From the IMG/VR virus record IMGVR_UViG_3300025127_006784, positions 1 to 51,672 of that record: 51,672 nt of DNA. One strand, written 5' to 3'. Shown in pieces: positions 14,212-23,037 of this stretch. Position 1 is the first letter of the stretch. Every line of letters begins with the position of its first letter. The DNA comes from a virus. The position numbers were made by a program, and so were the translations under genes. Below the pieces are notes generated by a model. It ran no database searches and was not told the DNA's origin. It saw nothing but the letters and a program-made list of their open reading frames with translations.

Positions 14212-15471
14212 TTGACAAAGAAAATAAAAATTTTAACCATTAGCGACCATCCGCTTCTACCTTCGGGTGTGGGCACACAGACAAAGTATGTAATCGAGGC
14301 GCTATTAAACACCGGCCAGTTTGATGTCGTTTCCATGGGTGGAGCAGTAAAGCATCAGGATTATACACCTAAAAGAGTTGAAGGATTTAAAGGGGAGTGG
14401 TTAATCTTCCCTGTGGATGGGTATGGAAACCCTCAGGTTGTACAGACTTTTATTAGAGAACATCGCCCAGATATTTTGTACTTTATGACAGACCCACGTT
14501 TTTATGAATGGTTGTGGGCTATCGATGACTCAATACGTGCTAGTATTCCTATGGTTTACTATCATGTGTGGGATAATTATCCTGCTCCTAAATTTAATCA
14601 AATATACTATGAATCCACAGATGTTATTGCCACCATTTCTAAAGTAACAAGTGATATTGTACAGACGGTAGCACCCTCAGTGGATGAGCAATATATTCCC
14701 CATGCTGTAGATGGTCGGATTTTCTCAAAGAAAGATCCCGAAATTCTTAATAAAATTTACGAAGACAATCCACAACTTAAGGATCGTTTTATCTTTTTCT
14801 GGAATAACAGGAATGCCAGAAGAAAACAGACAGGAAGTCTAGTTCATTGGTTCAAAGATTTTATGGACCTAGAAAATGTAGACAGGGACAAGGTTTGTCT
14901 ATTTTTACACACTGATCCTAACGACCCTCATGGTCAGCCACTTAAATATCTGGTGGACCATCTAGGGTTTAAAGATGGAGAGGTCTTTTTGTCTACGAAC
15001 AAGCTGCCAGCAGAGCACTTAAGTTTGCTTTATAATATTGCTGATTGTACAGTTAATATTTCAGATGCCGAAGGTTTCGGCTTAGCCACTCTGGAATCCC
15101 TTTCTTGTGAAACACCTATCATTGTTAATATGACGGGCGGACTACAAGAACAGGTAACAGACGGAGAAAATTGGTTCGGTATTGGTATTGAACCATGTTC
15201 CAAAGCAATCATTGGTTCACAACAAGTTCCTTATATTTATGAAGATCGTATATCCAAGGAAGACTTTATAAATGCTCTGTTGGAAATGTATAACAAGACA
15301 CCAGAACAGTTAGAAGAATTAGGAAAGATGGGTCGCCAACATGTGGAGACAAATTATAATTTTGATAACTTTAGAAAACAATGGGTGGACTTGATGACCT
15401 CAACTCATGAGAAATACGGGTCATGGGAAAACCGGAAAAATAACAAAACCATTCGAACTGAGGTCCTATAA
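14212..15471 (+). CDS. GT-B glycosyltransferase (family 4-like)
   Basis: 419 residues; TTG start with GAGGG about 8 bases upstream. The N-terminal Rossmann lobe opens with KIKILTISDHPLLPSGVG, a donor/acceptor-binding Gly loop, and the C-terminal lobe has EGFGLATLES, the glycosyltransferase-1 motif whose Glu contacts the nucleotide sugar, followed by ETPIIVN and TGG. It transfers a sugar from an activated nucleotide in the cytoplasm; donor unknown. First gene of the island, and the next gene overlaps its stop (TAATG). Confidence 0.9.
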   Translation: MTKKIKILTISDHPLLPSGVGTQTKYVIEALLNTGQFDVVSMGGAVKHQDYTPKRVEGFKGEWLIFPVDGYGNPQVVQTFIREHRPDILYFMTDPRFYEWLWAIDDSIRASIPMVYYHVWDNYPAPKFNQIYYESTDVIATISKVTSDIVQTVAPSVDEQYIPHAVDGRIFSKKDPEILNKIYEDNPQLKDRFIFFWNNRNARRKQTGSLVHWFKDFMDLENVDRDKVCLFLHTDPNDPHGQPLKYLVDHLGFKDGEVFLSTNKLPAEHLSLLYNIADCTVNISDAEGFGLATLESLSCETPIIVNMTGGLQEQVTDGENWFGIGIEPCSKAIIGSQQVPYIYEDRISKEDFINALLEMYNKTPEQLEELGKMGRQHVETNYNFDNFRKQWVDLMTSTHEKYGSWENRKNNKTIRTEVL

Positions 15472-16742
15472 TGAATAAACCCAAAGTACTAGTAATAGGT
15501 CCTGTATGTAATATATCAGGATACAGTGAACATGCTCGAACACTCTTAGACGCCCTTATCAAGATAGAAGATAAGATTGATTTATACATTCAGAATACAC
15601 AATGGGCAGCAGCAAGTACGGACATGAAGTACGTTGAAAAGTATTCTAATCTTCTACAGAAAACTCATACAGTTCTATCTCAGCGAGCAGATAAAGATGG
15701 GAACGTTAATTTGTATGGCATCTTTGATATGTCGTTTCAAGTTCGCCCACCTAATGAATTCCAAAAGGTTACGCCTATGGATGTTGGTGTCACCGCTGCC
15801 TTGGAGACAACTTTTGCCCCGGCTAGTTGGATACCAAACTGTAATCAAATGAGTCATATTTTAGTCGTCTCTCAGCACGCCAAGAAGAGTTTAACAAATG
15901 CCAAAGGTGATGATGGTTCTAGAATTGCCACGCCAATTAGCATTATTCCTTTTGGGCATGATAGTAGTGTAAAAACCACTGATATTTATCAGGAAATGGG
16001 AATTACAACTAAGTTTAATTTTCTAACAGTGGCTCAGAGGGCTCCCAGAAAAAATCTTGAAAAGATGCTACTTTGGTTCTTACGGGAGTTTGGCGATAAC
16101 GAAGAAGTGGGTCTTGTCATCAAGAGTCACACTCAAAACTCTAGCACTGGTGACTTTTATAATACCAGAGCATTTTTACGGACTTATCTAGATCACCTTA
16201 ACTCAAATAGAAAGTGTAAATTCTATCTCACTCATGGTAAATTCTCTGAAGAGAGAATGTTATCTCTCTATAATCCAGAATATATCAACTGTTACATTAC
16301 TGCTACTCATGGCGAAGGGTTTGGTATTCCTGTTTTTAACGCAGCTTGCGCTGGTATTCCAATTGTTGCTACTAACTGGTCTGGTCACCTAGACTACCTG
16401 CGGATGCCTGTGGAGAACAAGAGTGGGAAAAAGCAAATAAAAAGCCAGTTTGTAAAAGTTAACTACGATATTAAAAAGGTTGAACAGAAACATTTGATGC
16501 CTGGGTTGATTACAGAAGATTGTGAGTGGGCCTATCCTAAAGAGCAGTCCTTTAGGCAGGGTTTGCGACAAGTTTATTCTCAAAGTGATCAATTCGTTGA
16601 GAGTTCTAAACAACTATCAGAATTCTTAAAGAATAAATATGACATTTCTGAGATTCATAACATGTATATTGATTTTGTTAACACTCATCTTGACACAGTT
16701 ACATCGGATACTAATAATGACCAATCCACTTTTTACCTGTAG
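15471..16742 (+). CDS. GT-B glycosyltransferase (family 4-like)
   Basis: 423 residues. The start VLVIGPVCNISGYSEHART has the Gly-rich acceptor loop, and GEGFGIPVFNAACAGIP is the family-4 donor-binding motif, followed by ATNWSGHLDYL. A middle FLTVAQRAPRKNLEKML is typical of the inter-lobe strand of this family. It is related in layout to the preceding gene but not a recent duplicate. The ATG overlaps the previous stop codon. Sugar specificity cannot be read from sequence. Confidence 0.9.
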   Translation: MNKPKVLVIGPVCNISGYSEHARTLLDALIKIEDKIDLYIQNTQWAAASTDMKYVEKYSNLLQKTHTVLSQRADKDGNVNLYGIFDMSFQVRPPNEFQKVTPMDVGVTAALETTFAPASWIPNCNQMSHILVVSQHAKKSLTNAKGDDGSRIATPISIIPFGHDSSVKTTDIYQEMGITTKFNFLTVAQRAPRKNLEKMLLWFLREFGDNEEVGLVIKSHTQNSSTGDFYNTRAFLRTYLDHLNSNRKCKFYLTHGKFSEERMLSLYNPEYINCYITATHGEGFGIPVFNAACAGIPIVATNWSGHLDYLRMPVENKSGKKQIKSQFVKVNYDIKKVEQKHLMPGLITEDCEWAYPKEQSFRQGLRQVYSQSDQFVESSKQLSEFLKNKYDISEIHNMYIDFVNTHLDTVTSDTNNDQSTFYL

Positions 16743-17895
16743 TTTTTTAAAACACTTTGAAAACCTAGATAAGAAAATTATAGAAGAAGATTATGAAATA
16801 TCTTTAGAACAGACAGAGCTTCGCCTGAGGGATAATAATCCTCACACAATTGTGGAGGCATTTCAACAATTTGATTCTCGACCTGAGATAGCTTATAATA
16901 AAAAGGTCGTTAACTATACGGCTAAATATAGCAACATCAAAGACTTGGACCTAAACAAGACTCCGGCATTGATACCTGCGAAAGATAGTTTGGAATTATT
17001 GAGGTTTACGTTTTCTAACCTTAAGGGTCATGGTGTTTTTGAACATATAGTTCCTGTGCTGATTGATGATCGATCTACTCGACAGAAGGAGATGAGAGAA
17101 TTAGCAGACGAATATAACGCAATATATATCAGGATGGATTACAATAGTCCCACCTTCAATTTCTCAGTGATCAACAACGCTGCGGCTGCTTTTTTAAAGA
17201 CTGTTGGTTACAGTGACGTAATTCTCTGGAATTCAGATTTGTGGGTTGATAACGATAAGGTTATCCCTTACATTCTCAATAAGCATAAAAATGGAAAAGA
17301 AGAAGATTTCTACGCTACAGGGGTTAAACTTTTATACCCTACTAGAGGTTTCTGTGATTTAATGGACGACGAGAAATTTATTACCTCTCTGGCTAGCGAC
17401 TTTAACCTACCGCCCGCACAGATTGAAAGTTATAATCCTTTTGGGTCTATACAGTTTGGTGGCAGTTCTTTTGTTATTACTCCCTTTTTAAAACGAGTAA
17501 CACCAATTGTTGCCTCGCCTATTCATTTTGGACGCTTCACCAGTAGGAACGCAAAGGGTATGAATATAGATAAGCAAGTTCATTTTATGACTGGTGCTTT
17601 TATTTTATGTGACCTAGAAAAGTTTGAACAAGTAGGTGGCTTAAATCCAAGCATGAATTCACAATTTCAGGACGTAGACTTATGTCTTAAGTTGAACGCA
17701 GCCGGGTCAAAGATTATGTTTTACGGTAAAGATGTACACCTTCTCCACGCAGAGTCAATGTCACTTTCCTCCAAGGCAGAAGAATCATCTGGAATAAAAA
17801 CAACACCCGCTTTTAGAGACGATATGATCACTAACCAGGCATTGTATGCTACTGTTTGGAACCCTGTTTACTTATATGGAACTTTAGGAATATAA
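16717..17895 (+). CDS. GT-A glycosyltransferase (family 2-like)
   Basis: I place the start at ATG 16717 (MTNPLFTCSFLKHF), giving 392 residues; an upstream in-frame ATG at 16639 would add a hydrophobic stretch encoded over the previous gene and is not supported. The fold is GT-A: LIPAKDSLELLRFTF, VPVLIDDRST (nucleotide-binding Asp), then VILWNSDLWVDNDK as the DxD-like site. MTGAFILCDLEKFEQVGG and SQFQDVDLCLKL match the acceptor-side motif of rhamnosyltransferase-type family-2 enzymes (ED-like). This fits the following rml genes, but the acceptor is unknown. Confidence 0.85.
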   Translation: MTNPLFTCSFLKHFENLDKKIIEEDYEISLEQTELRLRDNNPHTIVEAFQQFDSRPEIAYNKKVVNYTAKYSNIKDLDLNKTPALIPAKDSLELLRFTFSNLKGHGVFEHIVPVLIDDRSTRQKEMRELADEYNAIYIRMDYNSPTFNFSVINNAAAAFLKTVGYSDVILWNSDLWVDNDKVIPYILNKHKNGKEEDFYATGVKLLYPTRGFCDLMDDEKFITSLASDFNLPPAQIESYNPFGSIQFGGSSFVITPFLKRVTPIVASPIHFGRFTSRNAKGMNIDKQVHFMTGAFILCDLEKFEQVGGLNPSMNSQFQDVDLCLKLNAAGSKIMFYGKDVHLLHAESMSLSSKAEESSGIKTTPAFRDDMITNQALYATVWNPVYLYGTLGI

Positions 17896-18414
17896 ATGAG
17901 CTTTGAAGGTATAAATTATTTAAACCTAACAACATTTCAAGACCACAGAGGTGAGTTTTGTGAAATGTACAATCATGGTATAATGGAACACTTTGAAGAA
18001 AGGTTCGTACAGACCAATATCTCAAAGTCTCGTCAAGGAGTCTTTAGAGGTTTACATTACCAGTGGGACGATCCTATGGGTAAACTTATTACCGTTCTTC
18101 ATGGAGAGATAGTAGATTTTTGGATGGATATACGTCAAGACTCCCCAACATATGGCGAGACAGGGAAAATGAACCTTAGGGACTCAAACCCCACTTTATT
18201 ATATCTTCCTCCAGGTTTTGCCCATGGATTCTATTCTGTTACAGATTCTATAGTTAAATATGAGTGTACTTCTTACTATAATAAGCACGGGGAAGGTGCG
18301 ATATCTTATAAGGAAATACCTAATCTAGACAAAGAGGGGTTGATAATTTCTGAAAAAGATAAAAGCGCCCCCCGTTTCTCTGAGTACAAAGAAAATGCCA
18401 AATTCTTCTACTAA
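17896..18414 (+). CDS. rmlC: dTDP-4-dehydrorhamnose 3,5-epimerase
   Basis: 172 residues, close to the usual ~180. The cupin core carries DHRGEFCEMY, NISKSRQGVFRGLHYQ (RGLHYQ is the family signature), GEIVDFWMDIRQDSPTYG and YLPPGFAHGFYS (catalytic/metal-side His). It epimerises C3 and C5 of the 4-keto-6-deoxy sugar from RmlB, making the precursor of dTDP-L-rhamnose. The ATG follows the previous stop directly; the next gene overlaps its end by 20 bases. Confidence 0.93.
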   Translation: MSFEGINYLNLTTFQDHRGEFCEMYNHGIMEHFEERFVQTNISKSRQGVFRGLHYQWDDPMGKLITVLHGEIVDFWMDIRQDSPTYGETGKMNLRDSNPTLLYLPPGFAHGFYSVTDSIVKYECTSYYNKHGEGAISYKEIPNLDKEGLIISEKDKSAPRFSEYKENAKFFY

Positions 18415-19108
18415 GGCAATGATCCTGACTGGTGGCAGTGGAACGCTGGGCACAGAATTACGTCACATAGGAAAAGATAACGATTGTATGTTTATATCTC
18501 CCACGTCTAGCGAGTGTAACATATTGGTGTATCGTGATGTCTTGAGAACGCTGAGTAAATATAAGTGTGACACCGTAGTTCATGCTGCGGCAGCTACAGA
18601 TGTTTCTGGTCTTGAGGATAATCCTATAAAAGCATTTGAGGTTAATGTGATAGGGACTTTTAATATTCTTAAGGCTTGTATAGAATTAGATAAGAATTTA
18701 GTTTATATTTCAACAGATTATGTTTTCGACGGATCTTCAGGACCATACAATACATCAGACGCTATAAACCCTTTATCTGTTTATGCTAAATCTAAAGCAT
18801 CTGCTGAATTGATGGTCCGAGCCTATGATAAGTCTACGATTATTCGTACTAGTTTCTTTGGTCGTGAGTTCCCCCACAAGGCAGCTTTTACAGATCAGTG
18901 GAGTTCAAAGGATTATGTAGATGAAATAGCGCCAAAAATAATAAAATGCTTAAAGAGTGGGCAAAGGGGTGTATTTCATATAGGCTCACCCCGCCGCACC
19001 ATTTATGAAATAGCTAAAACAAGATCACCAGACGTTGATAAAATTTCAAGAACAATTATCAACCACCAGGTCCCAGAGGACACATCTCTGGTGTTGTCAG
19101 ATTTTTAA
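18395..19108 (+). CDS. rmlD: dTDP-4-dehydrorhamnose reductase-like (short)
   Basis: 237 residues versus ~290 in typical RmlD. Short-chain dehydrogenase features: GGSGTLG nucleotide loop, VVHAAAATDVSGLEDNP, LVYISTDYVFDG with the catalytic Ser/Thr, YAKSKASAE (YxxxK), and VFHIGS in the C-terminal lobe. The shortened C-terminal region may alter the sugar site. It would reduce the product of RmlC to dTDP-rhamnose with NADPH. The start is uncertain: a Met at 18419 gives the usual MILTGG start but lacks a correctly spaced ribosome site, so I kept 18395. Confidence 0.85.
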   Translation: MPNSSTKAMILTGGSGTLGTELRHIGKDNDCMFISPTSSECNILVYRDVLRTLSKYKCDTVVHAAAATDVSGLEDNPIKAFEVNVIGTFNILKACIELDKNLVYISTDYVFDGSSGPYNTSDAINPLSVYAKSKASAELMVRAYDKSTIIRTSFFGREFPHKAAFTDQWSSKDYVDEIAPKIIKCLKSGQRGVFHIGSPRRTIYEIAKTRSPDVDKISRTIINHQVPEDTSLVLSDF

Positions 19109-19117
19109 GGAGATGTA

Positions 19118-20005
19118 ATGAAAATTGTAGTAACAGGCGGCCGAGGCTTTATTGGTAGTCATTTTGTCGAAGAAGCTCTTAAAAGAGGTTGGAAAATAAC
19201 TGATATTGATTGTATGACATATGCTGCTCATGAGGAACTTCCATGGGATGAACATAAAAATTATAAGCTTATAAAGGAAGATATAGCCACCCTAAAAAGT
19301 TTACCAAAGTGCGACTACGTAATTAATTTTGCGGCTGAAAGTCACGTAGACAATTCCATCAGAGATACAGAGCCATTTATTCACAGTAATATAATAGGGG
19401 TTCATAACCTTCTTCAGCTTGTTAGAGGTAAGGAAAAATACGATAGACCTGTGTTTTTTCAAATTAGCACTGATGAGGTCTACGGAGATATAGAGCAAGG
19501 CTCATTTGTTGAGACAGATACTTTGAAACCATCTAATCCTTATTCAGCCACAAAAGCATCGGCTGAGATGCTTGTGCTTTCGTATGCTCGCACTTATGGG
19601 TTGGAATACATTATAACTCGGAGCGGTAATAATTATGGATCTCGTCAATATGAGGAGAAACTGATCCCTAAGTGTATAGAGTCCATTACAAATAATAAGA
19701 AGATACCAATTCATGGCGACGGTAGTTATGTAAGGGACTGGACCCATGTTAAGGATAATGTTTCTGCCCTAATTCACCTCATAGAAGGTGGCTATAAAAA
19801 TCAGGTTTTCAATATCGCTGCCCAGAATCACTTAACTAATCTGGAAGTAGTTGATATTATACTTGGGTGGTATGGTAAAGATAGAGAAATGATTGAGTTT
19901 GTTCCAAACCGTTGGGGACAAGATACCCGATACTCTATTAATACTGATAAAATTTTAGAAACAGGGTGGAAACCAATCCGCCTTGGTGGTATTCACAGGG
20001 ATTAG
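19118..20005 (+). CDS. rmlB: dTDP-glucose 4,6-dehydratase
   Basis: 295 residues, somewhat short for RmlB (~340-360). It has TGGRGFIGSHF (NAD loop), INFAAESHVDNSI, FQISTDEVYGDI with the active-site Thr-Asp-Glu, NPYSATKASAEM (YxxxK), SGNNYGSRQYEEKLIP and RWGQDTRYSI near the end. AAGGAG precedes the ATG by about 5 bases. It makes dTDP-4-keto-6-deoxyglucose, the shared precursor of rhamnose and other 6-deoxy sugars. No RmlA thymidylyltransferase is in the window. Confidence 0.93.
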   Translation: MKIVVTGGRGFIGSHFVEEALKRGWKITDIDCMTYAAHEELPWDEHKNYKLIKEDIATLKSLPKCDYVINFAAESHVDNSIRDTEPFIHSNIIGVHNLLQLVRGKEKYDRPVFFQISTDEVYGDIEQGSFVETDTLKPSNPYSATKASAEMLVLSYARTYGLEYIITRSGNNYGSRQYEEKLIPKCIESITNNKKIPIHGDGSYVRDWTHVKDNVSALIHLIEGGYKNQVFNIAAQNHLTNLEVVDIILGWYGKDREMIEFVPNRWGQDTRYSINTDKILETGWKPIRLGGIHRD

Positions 20006-20006
20006 A

Positions 20007-21326
20007 ATGAAACTAGCTGCGGTATATAGCGTCTTTGACTCGGAGGAGTTGTTACCTTACAGCATATCTTCTATTAGAGACTTGGTAGATGAAATTATCA
20101 TTGTCTATCAGACTGTAAGTAACTGCGGCAATACTCACCCTAACGAGTCATTTGTTAGCTTTATAAGTGAACTAGGGGTAGATAACCTTGTGTTGTATCA
20201 GCCTAGTATTACTAATCACCCTCACAATGCTGAATTGAATGAAAGAAACAAGAGAGGCATTGGGTGTAAACATGCCATGAATCTCGGCTGTACTCACTTT
20301 GTTTTTGTTGATTGTGATGAGTTCTATGACAGGGAACAATTTATTCAAGCAAAGAAGCAGATTGTTGATAATGATTACGACTCAAGCGCATGTCAGATGG
20401 CAACTTATTACAAATCCCCCACTTATCGGTTAACTCCAAACGAAGAATATTACGTCCCTTTCATAACAAAGCTTCAACCTGGCGTAACGCAACTAGCAAA
20501 TTTCCCAGACTATCCAGTATTGGCAGACCCTTCTAGGAAGAGTTTTCCGTGGAACAACTTTAAAAAGTTTGAAAGATCCGAATTGGAAATGCATCACTTT
20601 ACGATGGTCCGCAAGGATATCGAGCTAAAGTTTAAGAATCATTCTACCTTAAGTACACGTAGTTATTCTTTTGAGCAGTTGGTTAGTGACTTTAACAATT
20701 TTAAACCTGGAAACAAACTAGTCCCTCCGTTTGAAAAATATAATGTTACAATAGTAGATAACAAGTTCAATATCCCTGAAGAAATACCAGACTACGTGGA
20801 TAAATCATTTTCTGTACTAACTGAAATTTGTAATGCTTTAGGAGATTCTAATATTGATTACTGGCTATCTTCTGGCACTTATCTTTCTCTGTATAGAGAA
20901 AACAGATTTTTCCCCTGGGATCTAGATTTAGATATTGATATAGATGGAACAAAAACCGACCTGAACAAACTGAAGAATATTATGAATTCTTTAGGCTATG
21001 AAATGATCAAAGAGTGTAATCTTGGCGGCAAGACAAATCAAATAATGTACAGATCAAATAAAATCGAAAGGATTATAGATTTCTATATCTGGTACAAAGA
21101 GGAAGATCAATACGTAACTCATTGTGATGTTGGGTATTTGTTTTACCCAGTCGAGATAGTGGAGAATGTTCACCCTCAATCTATTAGAGATCAGATTTTT
21201 AACTGCCCTCCGCCTCATGAGTATTTTACATTACGTTATGGAGAAGATTGGATGACTCCCAAGAGGGTCAGCGGTCTACCTGGCGGGGGATGGGATATTA
21301 CTAAGAATTTAGTAAGGAGAAGATAA
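20007..21326 (+). CDS. Glycosyltransferase-LicD-like phospho(no)transferase fusion
   Basis: Start placed at ATG 20007, right after the rmlB stop, giving 439 residues. Residues ~1-215 are a GT-A-like domain: KLAAVYSVFDSEELLPYSI, CTHFVFVDCDEFYD with the DxD at 102-104. Residues ~265-425 are LicD-like: YWLSSGTYLSLYRENRFFPW (286-305) followed by DLDLDID, and LRYGEDWMTP at 409-418, the family's usual C-terminal signature. LicD proteins attach phosphocholine or similar groups from a CDP/CMP-activated donor to glycans. The next gene (overlap TAATG) makes exactly such a CMP-activated donor, so I infer transfer of hydroxyethylphosphonate to the sugar added by, or recognised by, the N-terminal domain. 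Confidence 0.8.
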   Translation: MKLAAVYSVFDSEELLPYSISSIRDLVDEIIIVYQTVSNCGNTHPNESFVSFISELGVDNLVLYQPSITNHPHNAELNERNKRGIGCKHAMNLGCTHFVFVDCDEFYDREQFIQAKKQIVDNDYDSSACQMATYYKSPTYRLTPNEEYYVPFITKLQPGVTQLANFPDYPVLADPSRKSFPWNNFKKFERSELEMHHFTMVRKDIELKFKNHSTLSTRSYSFEQLVSDFNNFKPGNKLVPPFEKYNVTIVDNKFNIPEEIPDYVDKSFSVLTEICNALGDSNIDYWLSSGTYLSLYRENRFFPWDLDLDIDIDGTKTDLNKLKNIMNSLGYEMIKECNLGGKTNQIMYRSNKIERIIDFYIWYKEEDQYVTHCDVGYLFYPVEIVENVHPQSIRDQIFNCPPPHEYFTLRYGEDWMTPKRVSGLPGGGWDITKNLVRRR

Positions 21327-22636
21327 TGAGTAATGATAAAATAGCCTATGTGGCAATGTGTGCTGATTTTATTCACCATGGTCATCTCAATATTATCAAC
21401 GAAGCAGCCAAATATGGAACTGTTGTTGTTGGTGTCCTTACCGATGATGCCATCGCAAGTTATAAGAGAATACCAGCACTTACCTATGAACAGAGGAAAG
21501 TGATTGTTGAGAATATCAAAAACGTTTCCCGAGTCATACCTCAAAATACTCTTGATTATGTCCCAAACTTAGAACTTCTCAAGCCGGACTTTGTTGTCCA
21601 TGGAGATGACTGGGTTAAGGGACAACAAGAAAACGTAAGAAAGTCTGTTGTTGATAAAGTCCAAGAGTGGGGTGGAAAGGTCATAGATGTTCCCTACACT
21701 AAGGGTATTTCCTCGACCAAACTTCATGAGCACCTAAAGGAGATTGGCACAACTCCTGATGTAAGAAGAAAAATGCTGCGTAGAATTTTAAACTCTAAAG
21801 GTTTTGCTAGGATTGTAGAAACCCATAACGGATTGACAGGTTTAATTGCTGAAAAAATCTCTGTAAATGTCAATGAGCAAAAGAGAGAGTTCGACGGAAT
21901 GTGGCTGTCCAGCCTGACACATTCAGCGTCTAAAGGTAAGCCTGATATTCAATATGTGGATATCACTTCTATGTCTTCTACTATTAGTGAGATTTTTGAG
22001 GCTACCACAAAGCCAATGATTGTTGATGCTGATAGCGGTGGTCTTACAGAGCATTTCCGTTTCATGGTTCGCACCCTGGAGAGACTTGGGGTTTCGGCTG
22101 TTATTATTGAGGATAAAATAGGAGCAAAAAGAAATTCACTTTTCGGAAATGAGCGTGGTCAGAAGCAAGATACTATTGATAATTTTTGCTTTAAGATTTC
22201 TGAAGGAAAGAAAGCACAAATAACTAAAGACTTCATGATAATTGCTCGCATTGAGAGCTTGATTCTAAAACAAGGCTTAGAAGATGCTCTTAGGCGTGCT
22301 CATGCCTATGTCGCTTCGGGGTCAGATGCCATAATGATTCATAGCAAAGAGAATGAACCAGATGAGATTATTGCCTTCTGTAAAAAGTTTAGAGAAGATG
22401 ATCCATCTACACCGCTGGTTGTTGTCCCTTCTACATATAACTCTATAACAGAGACGGAACTAAAAAACCTAGGTGTTAATGTTGTGATATACGCAAATCA
22501 CTTGCTTAGAAGCGCCTATCCAGCGATGGTTAATGTGTGCGAAAAGATATTAGTACATGAGCGGTCACTAGAGGTTGATGATCAGTGTTTACCAATCAAA
22601 GAAATTATTACACTTATCCCAGGTACTGACAAATGA
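21326..22636 (+). CDS. pepM: Cytidylyltransferase-phosphoenolpyruvate mutase fusion
   Basis: 436 residues. Residues 1-140 are a cytidylyltransferase domain: FIHHGH (HxGH at 17-20) and ISSTK (128-132). Residues ~150-436 are PEP mutase: IVDADSGG (234-239 holds the metal-binding DxD) and EDKIGAKRNS (262-271), the EDKxxxxxNS signature that separates mutases from isocitrate lyase relatives. PEP mutase makes phosphonopyruvate, forming the C-P bond; the fused domain should activate a phosphonate with CTP. The equilibrium favours PEP, so the decarboxylase genes directly downstream are the usual driver. The start overlaps the previous stop, and the end overlaps the next ATG. Confidence 0.95.
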   Translation: MSNDKIAYVAMCADFIHHGHLNIINEAAKYGTVVVGVLTDDAIASYKRIPALTYEQRKVIVENIKNVSRVIPQNTLDYVPNLELLKPDFVVHGDDWVKGQQENVRKSVVDKVQEWGGKVIDVPYTKGISSTKLHEHLKEIGTTPDVRRKMLRRILNSKGFARIVETHNGLTGLIAEKISVNVNEQKREFDGMWLSSLTHSASKGKPDIQYVDITSMSSTISEIFEATTKPMIVDADSGGLTEHFRFMVRTLERLGVSAVIIEDKIGAKRNSLFGNERGQKQDTIDNFCFKISEGKKAQITKDFMIIARIESLILKQGLEDALRRAHAYVASGSDAIMIHSKENEPDEIIAFCKKFREDDPSTPLVVVPSTYNSITETELKNLGVNVVIYANHLLRSAYPAMVNVCEKILVHERSLEVDDQCLPIKEIITLIPGTDK

Positions 22637-23037
22637 GAACTGAAGAAAACAAAGGTCTTTTCGACAAATTGAAAGACGAGGTTGACATTTTCATTGGAGT
22701 CCCTGATAGTCTCCTCAAAGAATTTATTAAGGACATAGAGAATTCTAATATGCGCCACATTGTAGCAACCAATGAGGCACACGCTGTTGCTATTGCTTTT
22801 GGTGCGATATTGTCTGGAGCTAATCCTTGTGTATATCTTCAAAACTCTGGGCTCGGAAATATTATCAACCCTCTTACCAGCCTTTGTATTCCGGCTGATA
22901 TTACGCCCCTTTTAGTAATCGGTCATCGCCACACACTCCCTCAGCATAAAATAATGGGAGAAGTCGATGATCAAATGCTTAAACTAATTGGGTATGACAA
23001 TTATATTCTTGTCACAGGGGATAATAATGCTAAGTAG
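22633..23037 (+). CDS. Phosphonopyruvate decarboxylase, alpha (PYR-domain) subunit
   Basis: 134 residues. The pyrimidine-binding half of a thiamine-diphosphate decarboxylase: DIFIGVPDSLLKEF, IVATNEAHAVAIAFGAIL (E48 is the cofactor-activating Glu), PCVYLQNSGLGN and DITPLLVIGHR. Phosphonopyruvate decarboxylase is usually a single ~370-residue chain; here it is split as in sulfopyruvate decarboxylase (ComD/ComE). Removal of CO2 gives phosphonoacetaldehyde and makes the PEP mutase step irreversible. It overlaps pepM by 4 bases and the beta subunit by 11. Confidence 0.9.
   Translation: MRTEENKGLFDKLKDEVDIFIGVPDSLLKEFIKDIENSNMRHIVATNEAHAVAIAFGAILSGANPCVYLQNSGLGNIINPLTSLCIPADITPLLVIGHRHTLPQHKIMGEVDDQMLKLIGYDNYILVTGDNNAK

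Noticed and set aside
16639-16716. N-terminal extension of the GT-A gene from ATG 16639
   Set aside because: It is encoded wholly over the previous gene and adds an unusual hydrophobic stretch; the family fold starts after ATG 16717.
22988-23026. Earlier start for the decarboxylase beta subunit
   Set aside because: Codes over the alpha subunit; ATG 23027 has a proper ribosome site.
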